From assembly GCF_045066735.1 (NCBI RefSeq), contig NZ_JBISHH010000004.1, positions 62,001 to 126,000 on the forward strand: DNA of 64,000 bases, given 5' to 3'. Numbering within the stretch: the first letter of the stretch is position 1; each line of letters starts with the position of its first letter. The translations under genes were made by a program, and so were the position numbers. Positions 1 to 7,570 of the stretch are shown here, piece after piece. Under the pieces are notes generated by a model. That model saw only the letters and a list, made by a program, of their open reading frames with translations. It had not been told where the DNA came from and made no database searches. The DNA comes from Algibacter sp045066735. Its GTDB lineage: Bacteria > Bacteroidota > Bacteroidia > Flavobacteriales > Flavobacteriaceae.

Positions 1-184
1 TGAGAATCCGTTTCCTATTTATATAGACAAGCATCATCAGGTTTACGATCAATTTAAGTCTGAAGGCACACCACAATGGTTACTTATTACGGAACAAGGC
101 GAATTGTTTCGGTCAATTTTTGGTTCGCAAGATAATGCTAAGAACAGGTTGTTTTATGCGCTAGAAAGCCTTTGTGAGTCATAA
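1..184 (+). CDS. C-terminal end of a probable thioredoxin-fold protein (cut by window edge)
   Basis: An open frame runs in from the left edge (first full codon at 2) and stops at TAA 182-184, giving about 60 residues. It contains PIYID, then GTPQWLLIT followed by GELFRSIFGSQ. The cis-proline-type 'GTPxxxLI...G' pattern followed by a turn and a terminal helix is what the end of a thioredoxin/TlpA-like domain looks like. The CxxC region would lie outside the window, so a redox role cannot be confirmed. It converges with the acetyltransferase gene that ends at 199, only 15 bp away. The family call is an inference from a short tail. Confidence 0.45.
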   Translation, partial: ENPFPIYIDKHHQVYDQFKSEGTPQWLLITEQGELFRSIFGSQDNAKNRLFYALESLCES

Positions 185-198
185 AATAGCTGGTGTTT

Positions 199-885
199 CT
201 ATTTTTTATGATACAACCACCAATTCATATCTCGCGTTAACTGAAATCCTAATTTTTGATAAAGCGGAATGGCTAAGTTACCTTTATTTGTGTGTAAAAT
301 AGGTTGTTTATTTACTTTCAAAATTTCTTTTGTGTTGTGAGCTATTAGTTGTTTTGCCAATCCTTTTCTTGTATAATTGGGGTGTGTAACAACAGCACTA
401 ACTTCTATAAAAAGATCGGTTTGCATACGTTGGCCAGCTATAGCTACTAATTTACCATCCTTAATAATGCCATAATAATTCCCCATTTCAAAGGTTCGCT
501 TTTTGTAATAACCAGGCATTACTAACCAAACTAGGTTGTAAATTTCTTCAATATAGCTATCGTCTAGCAATACAATATTTTCTGTTATTTCAACATCTGA
601 TAGTTGATTTAATACCATTTGACAACCTTCAATTTTTCTGTCTAAAACAACCTTGTTTTCGTCTATTATTGGGGTTTTATTTTCTGAAACAAAGAAAAAT
701 GAATCGGATTTTTTTACATATTCACTTGAAGCTTCTGCCGTTTTTGTTTCATCGAAAAAAGCTCCAAACGGACAAACCTCGTGGTGATAAAATTGTACAC
801 CATCGGAAACCACAGCAAATTTTTTATGCGTTTCTTTTAATGAATGCCAAACAGGGTTTTTTAATTGATCTTCTAAATTTATCAT
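199..885 (-). CDS. GNAT family N-acetyltransferase
   Basis: This 228-residue protein probably transfers an acetyl group from acetyl-CoA to an amine; the substrate is unknown. The GNAT fold is in the second half: the acetyl-CoA binding motif A is seen as VVTHPNYTRKGLAKQL (residues about 165-180; the R-K-G-L-A segment matches Q/RxxGxG/A). It is followed by the motif B region ending LYQKLGFQLTRD, a standard GNAT ending. The first 110 residues are not recognisable and may be a partner or substrate domain, as in FR47-like proteins. It is cytosolic, with no signal peptide. It is a single gene and nothing around it indicates a substrate. Confidence 0.8.
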   Translation of the reverse strand: MINLEDQLKNPVWHSLKETHKKFAVVSDGVQFYHHEVCPFGAFFDETKTAEASSEYVKKSDSFFFVSENKTPIIDENKVVLDRKIEGCQMVLNQLSDVEITENIVLLDDSYIEEIYNLVWLVMPGYYKKRTFEMGNYYGIIKDGKLVAIAGQRMQTDLFIEVSAVVTHPNYTRKGLAKQLIAHNTKEILKVNKQPILHTNKGNLAIPLYQKLGFQLTRDMNWWLYHKK

Positions 886-977
886 TAGAAATACTTAAAT
901 TAAGTTGAAATACTCCGTAAATAGAAGCTTAAATATAATTAAGTTAAAAATTGTTTTAATAGACTTAACGCAACAAA

Positions 978-1448
978 TTAGTATTCCGTTTTATCCATTT
1001 TTTTAGACCATTCATTAAATGGTTCTAAAGCGATTTCACGAGCTAATTGCTCGAAAGGGATGCTTCTTTTTTCGTATGGTAACGGAATTTCCTTGTAGAT
1101 AAATTCATCATCAAAACCGATATTAGCTGCGTCTACCTGATTACTTCCGTAGTAAACCTTATCTGGTCTCGCCCAATAAATAGCACCTAAGCACATAGGG
1201 CAAGGCTCGCAAGAGGTATATATTTCGCAACCATCTAGTTGAAAAGAATCTAGGTTTTTACATGCATCTCTAATGGCCGTAACTTCGGCATGTGCTGTAG
1301 GGTCGTTGGTAGAGGTTACTTTATTATTACCACGACCAACTATTTTTCCGTCTTTAACAACTACGCAGCCAAATGGGCCACCTTCATTGTTGTTCATTCC
1401 TTTTAAAGCTGCATTTACAGCTTCCTGCATAAATTTTTCTTTGCACAT
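978..1448 (-). CDS. guaD: Guanine deaminase, cytidine-deaminase fold
   Basis: Predicted to hydrolyse guanine to xanthine and ammonia with a catalytic zinc. The 156-residue length, the HAE motif (H53, proton-shuttling E55) and PCPMC (C83 and C86) give the complete zinc site of the CDA family. The stretch around HAEVTAIR, SCEPCPMCLGAIYWARP and the C-terminal FIYKEI matches what I remember of Bacillus subtilis GuaD closely, so guanine deaminase is preferred over tRNA adenosine deaminase TadA, which lacks this C-terminal region. It is cytosolic and monocistronic, with cold-shock gene cspA upstream behind its own terminator. A role in purine salvage or nitrogen supply is inferred from the family. 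Confidence 0.85.
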   Translation of the reverse strand: MCKEKFMQEAVNAALKGMNNNEGGPFGCVVVKDGKIVGRGNNKVTSTNDPTAHAEVTAIRDACKNLDSFQLDGCEIYTSCEPCPMCLGAIYWARPDKVYYGSNQVDAANIGFDDEFIYKEIPLPYEKRSIPFEQLAREIALEPFNEWSKKMDKTEY

Positions 1449-1550
1449 CGTTCTTCTAATTTTTCCGAAAAGTACAGATTATTTGCTGTTTTATTGATGG
1501 AGATTTGAGATTATTTTAATGGTTTCTGTAAGCTGTTAAAATTTTAAACA

Positions 1551-1587
1551 AAAAAAGCCCATCAAAATAAATTGATGGGCCTTTTTT
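1551..1587 (-). terminator. Intrinsic terminator after the cold-shock gene
   Basis: A perfect 9-bp stem GCCCATCAA (1557-1565) / TTGATGGGC (1572-1580) with a 6-nt loop is flanked by A6 on one side and T6 on the other. Read on the minus strand it is a GC-rich hairpin followed by a U run, 20 bp after the cspA-like stop. The flanking tracts would let it work in both directions. Confidence 0.85.
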
Positions 1588-1605
1588 AAAACTTGAAGTA
1601 TATAT

Positions 1606-1797
1606 TTAGATAACTTTTACGTTAACTGCATTTAGTCCTTTGTTTCCTTCTTGTAAATCGAATTCAACAACATCGCCTTCACGAACCTCGTCTACTAAAC
1701 CTGAAATGTGTACAAAATGATCTTTGTCTACACCTTCTTCTGTAATAAATCCGAATCCTTTAGTGTCGTTGAAAAATTTTACTGTTCCTTTACTCAT
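1606..1797 (-). CDS. CspA-family cold-shock protein
   Basis: A 63-residue single OB-fold protein that binds single-stranded RNA/DNA and acts as an RNA chaperone. RNP1 is seen as KGFGFI (residues 13-18) and RNP2 as HFVHIS (about 27-32), with the usual opening GTVKFFN. It is slightly shorter than the 66-70 residue E. coli members, which is normal in Bacteroidota. It has its own terminator at 1551-1587 and a short leader; no long cspA-like 5' UTR fits because the next gene ends at 1855. Whether it is cold-induced cannot be told from the sequence. Confidence 0.93.
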   Translation of the reverse strand: MSKGTVKFFNDTKGFGFITEEGVDKDHFVHISGLVDEVREGDVVEFDLQEGNKGLNAVNVKVI

Positions 1798-1854
1798 AAT
1801 AATATAGTATTTATAATTACTTGTGTAAAGGTAGTGCCAATTTATAGATAAGGA

Positions 1855-3390
1855 CTACCAATCTATAGGAAAATAATCTTTTAAAAATTTACCCGACCAA
1901 TGTTTTCCGGTATTAATCCCGTCAATAACCGGATCCATTACCCTCGCGGCACCATCAACAATATCTAGCGGTGGCTGAAAATCGTGAACTTCTACCTTTT
2001 TCTTAGACAATTCGGCCGGATCTTCGTCGGTTACCCAACCAGTATCGACTGCATTCATGTAAATTCCTGACTTTGCAAAGGTAGCTGCCGAGGTATGTGT
2101 AAGCATATTTAAAGCTGCTTTTGCCATGTTTGTATGTGGATGTCTATCTTGTTTTTTAAACCTATGGAACTTTCCTTCCATGGCCGAAACATTTATAATG
2201 TGTTTTTTTCCTGTGTTTTCCTTCATCATTAAATTTGATAAACGGTTACACAACACAAAAGGCGCTACAGCATTTACAAGTTGTACTTCCACCATTTCGG
2301 TAGTTTCTATTTCACCTAATTTTAAACGCCAGCTATTTGTTTTTCGTAAATCTACTTGTTGTAAATCGGCATCTAATTTTCCTTCTGGGAATACCTCTGA
2401 GGTTTGCAATGAGTTATCGAAACTGTATGGGATTTGAGATAGTTCGGCCGAATTACGCAATCCAATACCCGGTTCTGGACCGTGCCATGTTACTGGTAAT
2501 ACGTTATTTTTATCTGTTTTTGATGGGCTTATACTTAAACTCGATATTTCTTCTAGACAACTCTCATGATCTTTAAGTAAGGTTTGTGCTAATTTTGGTA
2601 ATTGATCTATGGGTAATTTTTCATTTTCCATTAAATGGAAATAAAAACCAGACGGACGCCTTACAGTTTGCGCAGCATTATTTATTAAAATATCTAAACG
2701 ATCGTATTTTTGTTCTATGTAGTTACAGAAAATTTCTACGCTTGGTATGTGTCGTAAATCGAGACCGTGAATGTGCAAGCGGTCGCTCCATTGTTTGTAA
2801 TCGTCTTCTTTAGCAAATCGAATAGCCGAATCGGCAGGAAAACGTGTAGTTGCTACAACAGTTGCTCCAGAGCGTAAAAGCATGAGCGTAATATGATACC
2901 CTATTTTTAATCGCGAACCAGTAATTACTGCCACTTGGCCTTTTAAATCTGTGGTTTGAAAACGTTTGGCATAATTTAAATCACCACATTCGGTACACAT
3001 TGTATCGTAAAAGTGATGTAATTTAGTAAATACCGTTTTACAAACGTAACAGTTTCTAGGCGATTCTAATTCTGGAGTATCTTCTGGAATGGCTGCAGCT
3101 GCCAATAGTTTAGGAGCAACAAACAGTGCCGATTCTCTTGCCGAACGAATACCTGTAGATTTTCGAGCATGCTTATCTTTAGCAATCATTTTACGCTTTG
3201 CTGCTTTTTTAGCATCTTTTCTACGACGTTGAAACTCATCGCGATTAGGGCGAGTTAAGGCGCCTGCAGCTTTAAAAAGAGCTACTCTTTGCTCTTCGGG
3301 TAATTCGAAAAGTGTATTGGTGTCTTCTAATAAATTTTGTAACGTAGCGATACAAGCTTCTATATCTAGGTTACTAATGGGCTTACTCAT
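1855..3390 (-). CDS. Large SDR-fold protein with N-terminal zinc ribbon, catalytic Tyr absent
   Basis: This 511-residue protein has three parts. Residues 1-110 are helical and rich in K/R. A four-cysteine zinc knuckle follows (C114/C117 and C132/C135). A Rossmann short-chain dehydrogenase domain starts near residue 150 with VAVITGSRLKIG, followed by ILINNAAQ and a serine strand INVSAMEG. The usual YxxxK reads TNMAK (T420, K424), so the catalytic tyrosine is replaced by threonine. NAD(P) binding looks possible but normal SDR catalysis is doubtful. A roughly 100-residue insertion lies between the NNA motif and the serine strand. The substrate is unknown. It is cytosolic and stands alone. Confidence 0.75.
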   Translation of the reverse strand: MSKPISNLDIEACIATLQNLLEDTNTLFELPEEQRVALFKAAGALTRPNRDEFQRRRKDAKKAAKRKMIAKDKHARKSTGIRSARESALFVAPKLLAAAAIPEDTPELESPRNCYVCKTVFTKLHHFYDTMCTECGDLNYAKRFQTTDLKGQVAVITGSRLKIGYHITLMLLRSGATVVATTRFPADSAIRFAKEDDYKQWSDRLHIHGLDLRHIPSVEIFCNYIEQKYDRLDILINNAAQTVRRPSGFYFHLMENEKLPIDQLPKLAQTLLKDHESCLEEISSLSISPSKTDKNNVLPVTWHGPEPGIGLRNSAELSQIPYSFDNSLQTSEVFPEGKLDADLQQVDLRKTNSWRLKLGEIETTEMVEVQLVNAVAPFVLCNRLSNLMMKENTGKKHIINVSAMEGKFHRFKKQDRHPHTNMAKAALNMLTHTSAATFAKSGIYMNAVDTGWVTDEDPAELSKKKVEVHDFQPPLDIVDGAARVMDPVIDGINTGKHWSGKFLKDYFPIDW

Positions 3391-3563
3391 AACAACGACT
3401 TGATTTAATCTTTTTGTAGGTTTAAAAGAGTGTAATGTGCTGCTTGAAACCTGAAAACTTTTTATTTAGTTGGCGAAGATAATACCATTAAATTAGAAAT
3501 CTTCCTAATATATGTATTAGCCTATTTATTTTATGGAACTTGTTAATTTTAAGATTGAACCTA

Positions 3564-4349
3564 TTACTTTAAAGTTTTTAAAATATTATCCATATTGTCC
3601 ATAGCTTGATTATACCCGATATCGAACAATTCTTGAGATTTGCTAATAGAAAACATGCTGTAATTAAAGTGTTTATCGATATGTATAGACACGTCGCATT
3701 TTTCTATGCGTTCTTGTACTGTACTCCAAACGGCCAGTTGCAAACAGCGTTGTGTAATTTGTACGGCGCCTCTAATATTATCTTTAAACTCATGCTCGTT
3801 AACACTTACCCCTATTATTTTTTCTGAAGTTTTTAATAGCGGTTCAATAGGTAAATTATTAAGCAAACCACCATCGACATATAAGTGATTATTAATTTTT
3901 ATAGGTTTAAATAGTAATGGAATCGCGCAAGAGGCCGCAATAAATTCTATTAATTTGCCAGAGGATCTAATTTCGAAAGCACCTACATTAATATTAGATG
4001 CGCAAATGGATAACGGAATTTTCAGGCTACTAAAATCATCTTCTAAATATTGATTTAAAAAAGATTTTAAGCGTGTCATTTCTGTAAGCTCTTTGTTTAC
4101 AAAGCCTATTTTAAAAATTTGTAAAAACTCATGACTTTTCGCTAAGTCTAATATTTCTAATGGCTTATAGCCAGTACAATACAAAGCACCAACTAAAGCG
4201 CCAGCACTTGAACCAGAAAGATGTGTGGGATAAATACCATGTTTGTTTAAGGCTTCTAACACTCCAATATGTGCATAAGCCCGCGCCCCACCGCCAGAAA
4301 GAACAAGTCCAATTTTTTTATCAATTTTAGCTATTGTTTGTTTTATCAA
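3564..4349 (-). CDS. Patatin-like phospholipase, RssA type
   Basis: A 261-residue patatin-domain lipid acyl hydrolase. All catalytic elements are visible: oxyanion-hole glycines GGGARA (residues 19-24), nucleophile elbow GSSAG (Ser48), and the aspartate in YVDGGLLNNLP. There is no signal peptide, so it should act in the cytosol, possibly on the inner face of the membrane. Size and motif spacing fit the RssA/YchK branch. It is followed after 33 bp by an MgtC-like membrane protein gene on the same strand, and the two may be co-transcribed. The physiological lipid is unknown. Confidence 0.85.
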   Translation of the reverse strand: MIKQTIAKIDKKIGLVLSGGGARAYAHIGVLEALNKHGIYPTHLSGSSAGALVGALYCTGYKPLEILDLAKSHEFLQIFKIGFVNKELTEMTRLKSFLNQYLEDDFSSLKIPLSICASNINVGAFEIRSSGKLIEFIAASCAIPLLFKPIKINNHLYVDGGLLNNLPIEPLLKTSEKIIGVSVNEHEFKDNIRGAVQITQRCLQLAVWSTVQERIEKCDVSIHIDKHFNYSMFSISKSQELFDIGYNQAMDNMDNILKTLK

Positions 4350-4382
4350 AACGACATTGTGGTTTTAGTATTCAAAGCTTAA

Positions 4383-4805
4383 TTATCTTCTTTTTTTTAA
4401 CCATTTATCTAAAGGGTCTATAGATAAATTTATAATTAGTATGAGTACAGTACAGATTGCTGTTTCTTTATATAAACCTGTTGCGGCAATACAACCGATG
4501 GCCGCGCTGCACCAAATAGTAGCTGCAGAGCCTAAACCATGGACATTAACACCTTCTCTAAAAATAACACCTGCACCTAAAAAACCAACGCCGGTAATAA
4601 CTTGGGCAATAATTCGGGTAACATCTACAGCTTTTTCTTCTTGCTTTATTAAAAAAGATAACAAAACAAATATTGCAGCTCCCGAAGCCACTAACATATT
4701 AGTTTTTAAACCTCCTGTTTTATTCCGCCATTGCCTTTCAAAACCAATAGCTAATCCTGCTAAGGCGGCCGCAAAAAGACGTATAGTAAAATCTGTAACT
4801 GTCAT
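4383..4805 (-). CDS. MgtC/SapB family membrane protein
   Basis: A 140-residue integral membrane protein of four to five helices. The N-terminal half carries the family signature IGFERQWRNKTGGLKTNMLVA (residues about 20-40), followed by GVGFLGAGVIF. It corresponds to the transmembrane domain of MgtC only: the cytoplasmic ACT-like tail of Salmonella MgtC is missing, as in SapB-type members. MgtC proteins are linked to growth at low magnesium and to inhibition of F-type ATP synthase; that this short form does the same is not shown. It lies downstream of no magnesium-transport gene here. Confidence 0.85.
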   Translation of the reverse strand: MTVTDFTIRLFAAALAGLAIGFERQWRNKTGGLKTNMLVASGAAIFVLLSFLIKQEEKAVDVTRIIAQVITGVGFLGAGVIFREGVNVHGLGSAATIWCSAAIGCIAATGLYKETAICTVLILIINLSIDPLDKWLKKRR

Positions 4806-4871
4806 CTTAAAAAGATATATGATAGTTAAAGATAAGAATAAATTTTATGTTGTTTTAATAAGATTAAAGCA

Positions 4872-5531
4872 TTAATCTTTTACAATGGTTAGCACGGCAG
4901 TTTTAACCGAAATTGGAACTTGTCTTTTTTCTTTAATTTTTTGATAGATAAAAACCACTAACCCAAGCACTACCAACGCAAGTAATATTTTTGTCGATAA
5001 AAAATTAGCTTGATTATCAGTTTGTTTAACAAATTTATGATCTTCAACATTTAGACTTAAAGCAAAATCGTTCGATTTATTTAAAACAAAATGTTCTTTA
5101 CTAAACCCTTTTTTTAGAAGTACTAAAGCACTTTGGCTTCTATTAATATCTCTAAAAGCAGTATTTGTAACGTTTATAGATGTTAATGAATCAGGAATTC
5201 CCATAACCTGAAAAACAACTTTTGTTTCGTGACCCAGCTTTACAAAGCCATGCTCTAAAATTAAGAGAGATTCCCTGTTATTAACCTTTATGCTTATATT
5301 GTTTTTAATGTGCGTAATAACCATTTCCTTAAATTCTTCAGGAGTTTTATACGGCGTTTCTGCAAAATGACTTCTTACTTCTTGCTGAAAAGCGGTTAGT
5401 GACCCCGTAATTTGTAAAACCCAAGTGTCATTTTCTTGTTGTACTAACATCGTGGTTGATATATCTGGCTGATGGGCCTGCATGAGCAGGGATGTTGTAA
5501 GGAATATAATTACTAAAGCTATTTTTTTCAT
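4872..5531 (-). CDS. Exported orphan with C-terminal membrane anchor
   Basis: Not recognised. The 219-residue protein starts with a signal peptide (KKIALVIIFLTTSLLMQA, probable cleavage before HQPD). It has a beta-rich periplasmic region of about 150 residues and one hydrophobic helix near residues 182-200 (ILLALVVLGLVVFIYQ), followed by a short basic tail, so it should be a periplasmic domain held in the inner membrane. It lies 84 bp downstream of the YHYH lipoprotein gene on the same strand, so the two may be a unit. The pattern recalls the small membrane-anchored periplasmic proteins found beside copper or HupE-type genes, but no metal motif is visible. Confidence 0.6.
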   Translation of the reverse strand: MKKIALVIIFLTTSLLMQAHQPDISTTMLVQQENDTWVLQITGSLTAFQQEVRSHFAETPYKTPEEFKEMVITHIKNNISIKVNNRESLLILEHGFVKLGHETKVVFQVMGIPDSLTSINVTNTAFRDINRSQSALVLLKKGFSKEHFVLNKSNDFALSLNVEDHKFVKQTDNQANFLSTKILLALVVLGLVVFIYQKIKEKRQVPISVKTAVLTIVKD

Positions 5532-5614
5532 AATTAGAATGTGTTGTACAATTAATTTTTACTAAGAAATAAAATACGTGCTATGCATTAAACAGCACGC
5601 ATTTGTAAATGTGT

Positions 5615-6610
5615 TTAGTTGGCATATGCGCCATATAAACAATCTATAAAGTTGTTGTTTCCTGGTGCATCAACATGGTAATGATAGCCTCTAACCTCAT
5701 CTGTATGCCCACGGCAAGCATCTAAATCTGTTGGTTCGTTTCCATCGTCATCAAGTTGCGCATAAATACCATGTCCGTCCATAGCATACCCAATCATGGC
5801 GGCATGGTTGTCCTCTTGAGCTATTTGTGTACTTACACCTGTAGCGGCATGGTAGTGGTATCCCGCTGTTAAGTTTATATGTCCGCCAGCATCATCAAAT
5901 GGCGCTAATGTATAAGCCCCTAAAATAGCATCAGTTGGTGCAGGCGCATCGAAAACAACACCATTAAAAGCTAAGCCTCTTTGAGACGGTCCGGCTGCTC
6001 CTGGTCCAAAACCACTAAAACTTGTTGCTGTGGTTTGCTTTACTGGAGTAATTGGTATTAAGTATGTTTTTGATATATCGGCCACATAAGATGGTAAACA
6101 TTCTACACAAAAATTCTCATATTCCTCTCCTACGTTAGGGTTTGCAGCATTAGCACAATCATCTTCAGTTTCTGTAGTGTATATATCGCCATTTTCATCG
6201 TACATATGCCAAGTGGCATCGTTATAGAATTCTGCCATATTTTCAATAAAAGCACCATCAACATCATAAACTTCTCCACTTTCTAACCAAATTCCTCCAG
6301 CCGATGCATCGTCTGAGATGTTTCCAGGGCACCATGGTCCCATTTGATGGTCTGATGGTGTGCTCGTAGCGACTATTTGGTAGCAATCCGTAGTTGTTCC
6401 ATCGGATAATGTACAGGGCACCGTAGTAATGGTTACAGCTGATGTATTTGTTAAAAATAAAGAGGAATCTACGCTTAAAACTAAGTCGTCGCTAATTTCT
6501 GCAGTATCAGATCCATTGGTATTACTATCGTCTGATCCACACGCTGTGAATGATAAAATAATCATGCAAATAAGGATAAGGCTTTTTACTTCTAATTTGT
6601 TTGTTTTCAT
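5615..6610 (-). CDS. YHYH-domain lipoprotein
   Basis: A 331-residue lipoprotein: signal peptide with lipobox FTAC (Cys24) and then an acidic, flexible linker rich in D/S/N. The family-defining motif is present twice, as AGYHYHAATG and RGYHYHVDAPG near the C-terminus, together with GPSQRGLAFNGVVFDAPAP and DGHGIYAQLDD. The His/Tyr clusters suggest metal or ligand binding, but the function of the YHYH family is not established. It is expected on the outer membrane or cell surface because Bacteroidota often export lipoproteins. The gene is divergent from the TetR-ABC operon. Confidence 0.85.
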   Translation of the reverse strand: MKTNKLEVKSLILICMIILSFTACGSDDSNTNGSDTAEISDDLVLSVDSSLFLTNTSAVTITTVPCTLSDGTTTDCYQIVATSTPSDHQMGPWCPGNISDDASAGGIWLESGEVYDVDGAFIENMAEFYNDATWHMYDENGDIYTTETEDDCANAANPNVGEEYENFCVECLPSYVADISKTYLIPITPVKQTTATSFSGFGPGAAGPSQRGLAFNGVVFDAPAPTDAILGAYTLAPFDDAGGHINLTAGYHYHAATGVSTQIAQEDNHAAMIGYAMDGHGIYAQLDDDGNEPTDLDACRGHTDEVRGYHYHVDAPGNNNFIDCLYGAYAN

Positions 6611-6838
6611 GCTCTCAGTTTTATTCTGTTATTGTTATGTTTATAAGTTTAGATTAAGGTTTCAATATTTACTTGCGGTGAAAAATCAGTTTTAAGAAAA
6701 CTTTAGCATATGTAATAAGTGTTTCATTTTGTTTTAATCTATTTTGCTTTAAAGTGCTATTTAAAAGCGGTTGTAACGTTTTTAACACTTAAAAAAAACT
6801 TGTATAAGAATTTTCTATGGTACCATTAGTAATTAGAA

Positions 6839-6871
6839 TTTGTAAAAATGATAGTATTACTATTATATTTG
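6839..6871 (+). promoter_or_regulatory. Bacteroidetes-type promoter of the TetR-exporter operon
   Basis: TTTG (6839-6842), a 21-bp spacer and TATATTTG (6864-6871) match the -33 and -7 elements used by the Bacteroidetes primary sigma factor. Transcription would start near 6876-6880. This places the in-frame ATG at 6848 upstream of the transcript and decides for ATG 6890 as the regulator's start codon. Confidence 0.65.
6851..6863. promoter_or_regulatory. Candidate TetR operator
   Basis: ATAGTATTACTAT is a perfect 13-bp palindrome centred on 6857. It fills the spacer and touches the -7 box at 6864. This is the position expected for autorepression by the TetR-family protein encoded just downstream. 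It is seen in the sequence; binding is inferred. Confidence 0.5.
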
Positions 6872-6889
6872 CGTAAACAAGTTTCAATA

Positions 6890-7570
6890 ATGAAAGATTT
6901 ACTGTCAAAATTTAAAATAGAGCTACCTGAAGGAATTTACCTGAAAGATCCAGAGTCGTCTACTTTAGGAAAAAAAATTATAGAAAATAGCATTATTCTC
7001 ATTGAAGAGATTGGGTTCGAAGATTTCAATTTTAAAAAACTTGGAAAATATATAGGTTCTAACGAGAGTTCTATATATCGTTATTTTGAAAGTAAACATA
7101 AAATACTTTTATATCTAACCTCTTGGTATTGGAGTTGGTTAGAATACCAAATGGTTCTAGAGACTTATAGTATAAATAACCCGAAGGAAACACTTATACA
7201 AGCCATAGATGTTGTAACGCGAACCACAAAGCAGGATAATAAATACACGCACATTAACGAGGTGTTATTGAATCAAATTGTTATAGACCAAAATTCAAAA
7301 TCTTATCATACCAAGGATGTTGATATAGAAAATAAGGATGGATTATTCCTGCCTTTTAAACGTGTTGTACATCGTTTATCAGATATTATTGTTGATTGCA
7401 ACTCCAGCTATGAATATCCTTTAAGTTTAGCTTCTACTATTATTGTAGGCGCCTTGAAACAACACTTTATCAAAACGCATTTTAAATCTATTTCGAATTA
7501 CGATGAATATAAAAAACCAACCGATTTTTTCACAGATTTGGCCCTAAAAACATTACTACTACATGGATAA
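6890..7570 (+). CDS. TetR/AcrR-family repressor of the exporter operon
   Basis: With the start at ATG 6890 (MKDLLSKFKIELPEG) the protein has 226 residues; an upstream in-frame ATG at 6848 overlaps the promoter and is unlikely. The TetR helix-turn-helix is near residues 25-65: IGFEDFNFKKLGKYIGSNES followed by SIYRYFESKHKIL, the classic 'YxxFxxKxxLL' ending. The C-terminal ligand domain is not recognisable. The stop overlaps the next gene by 8 bp, so it is the first gene of the operon and probably controls it through the palindrome at 6851-6863. The inducer is unknown. Confidence 0.82.
   Translation: MKDLLSKFKIELPEGIYLKDPESSTLGKKIIENSIILIEEIGFEDFNFKKLGKYIGSNESSIYRYFESKHKILLYLTSWYWSWLEYQMVLETYSINNPKETLIQAIDVVTRTTKQDNKYTHINEVLLNQIVIDQNSKSYHTKDVDIENKDGLFLPFKRVVHRLSDIIVDCNSSYEYPLSLASTIIVGALKQHFIKTHFKSISNYDEYKKPTDFFTDLALKTLLLHG

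Noticed and set aside
4441..4875. A 144-codon plus-strand frame opposite the MgtC-like gene
   Set aside because: Proline/threonine-rich antisense of a hydrophobic membrane protein; no plausible start context or homology.
6848..6889. Upstream ATG for the TetR protein (14 extra residues)
   Set aside because: It overlaps the -7 box and operator, so it lies before the predicted transcription start; ATG 6890 is preferred.
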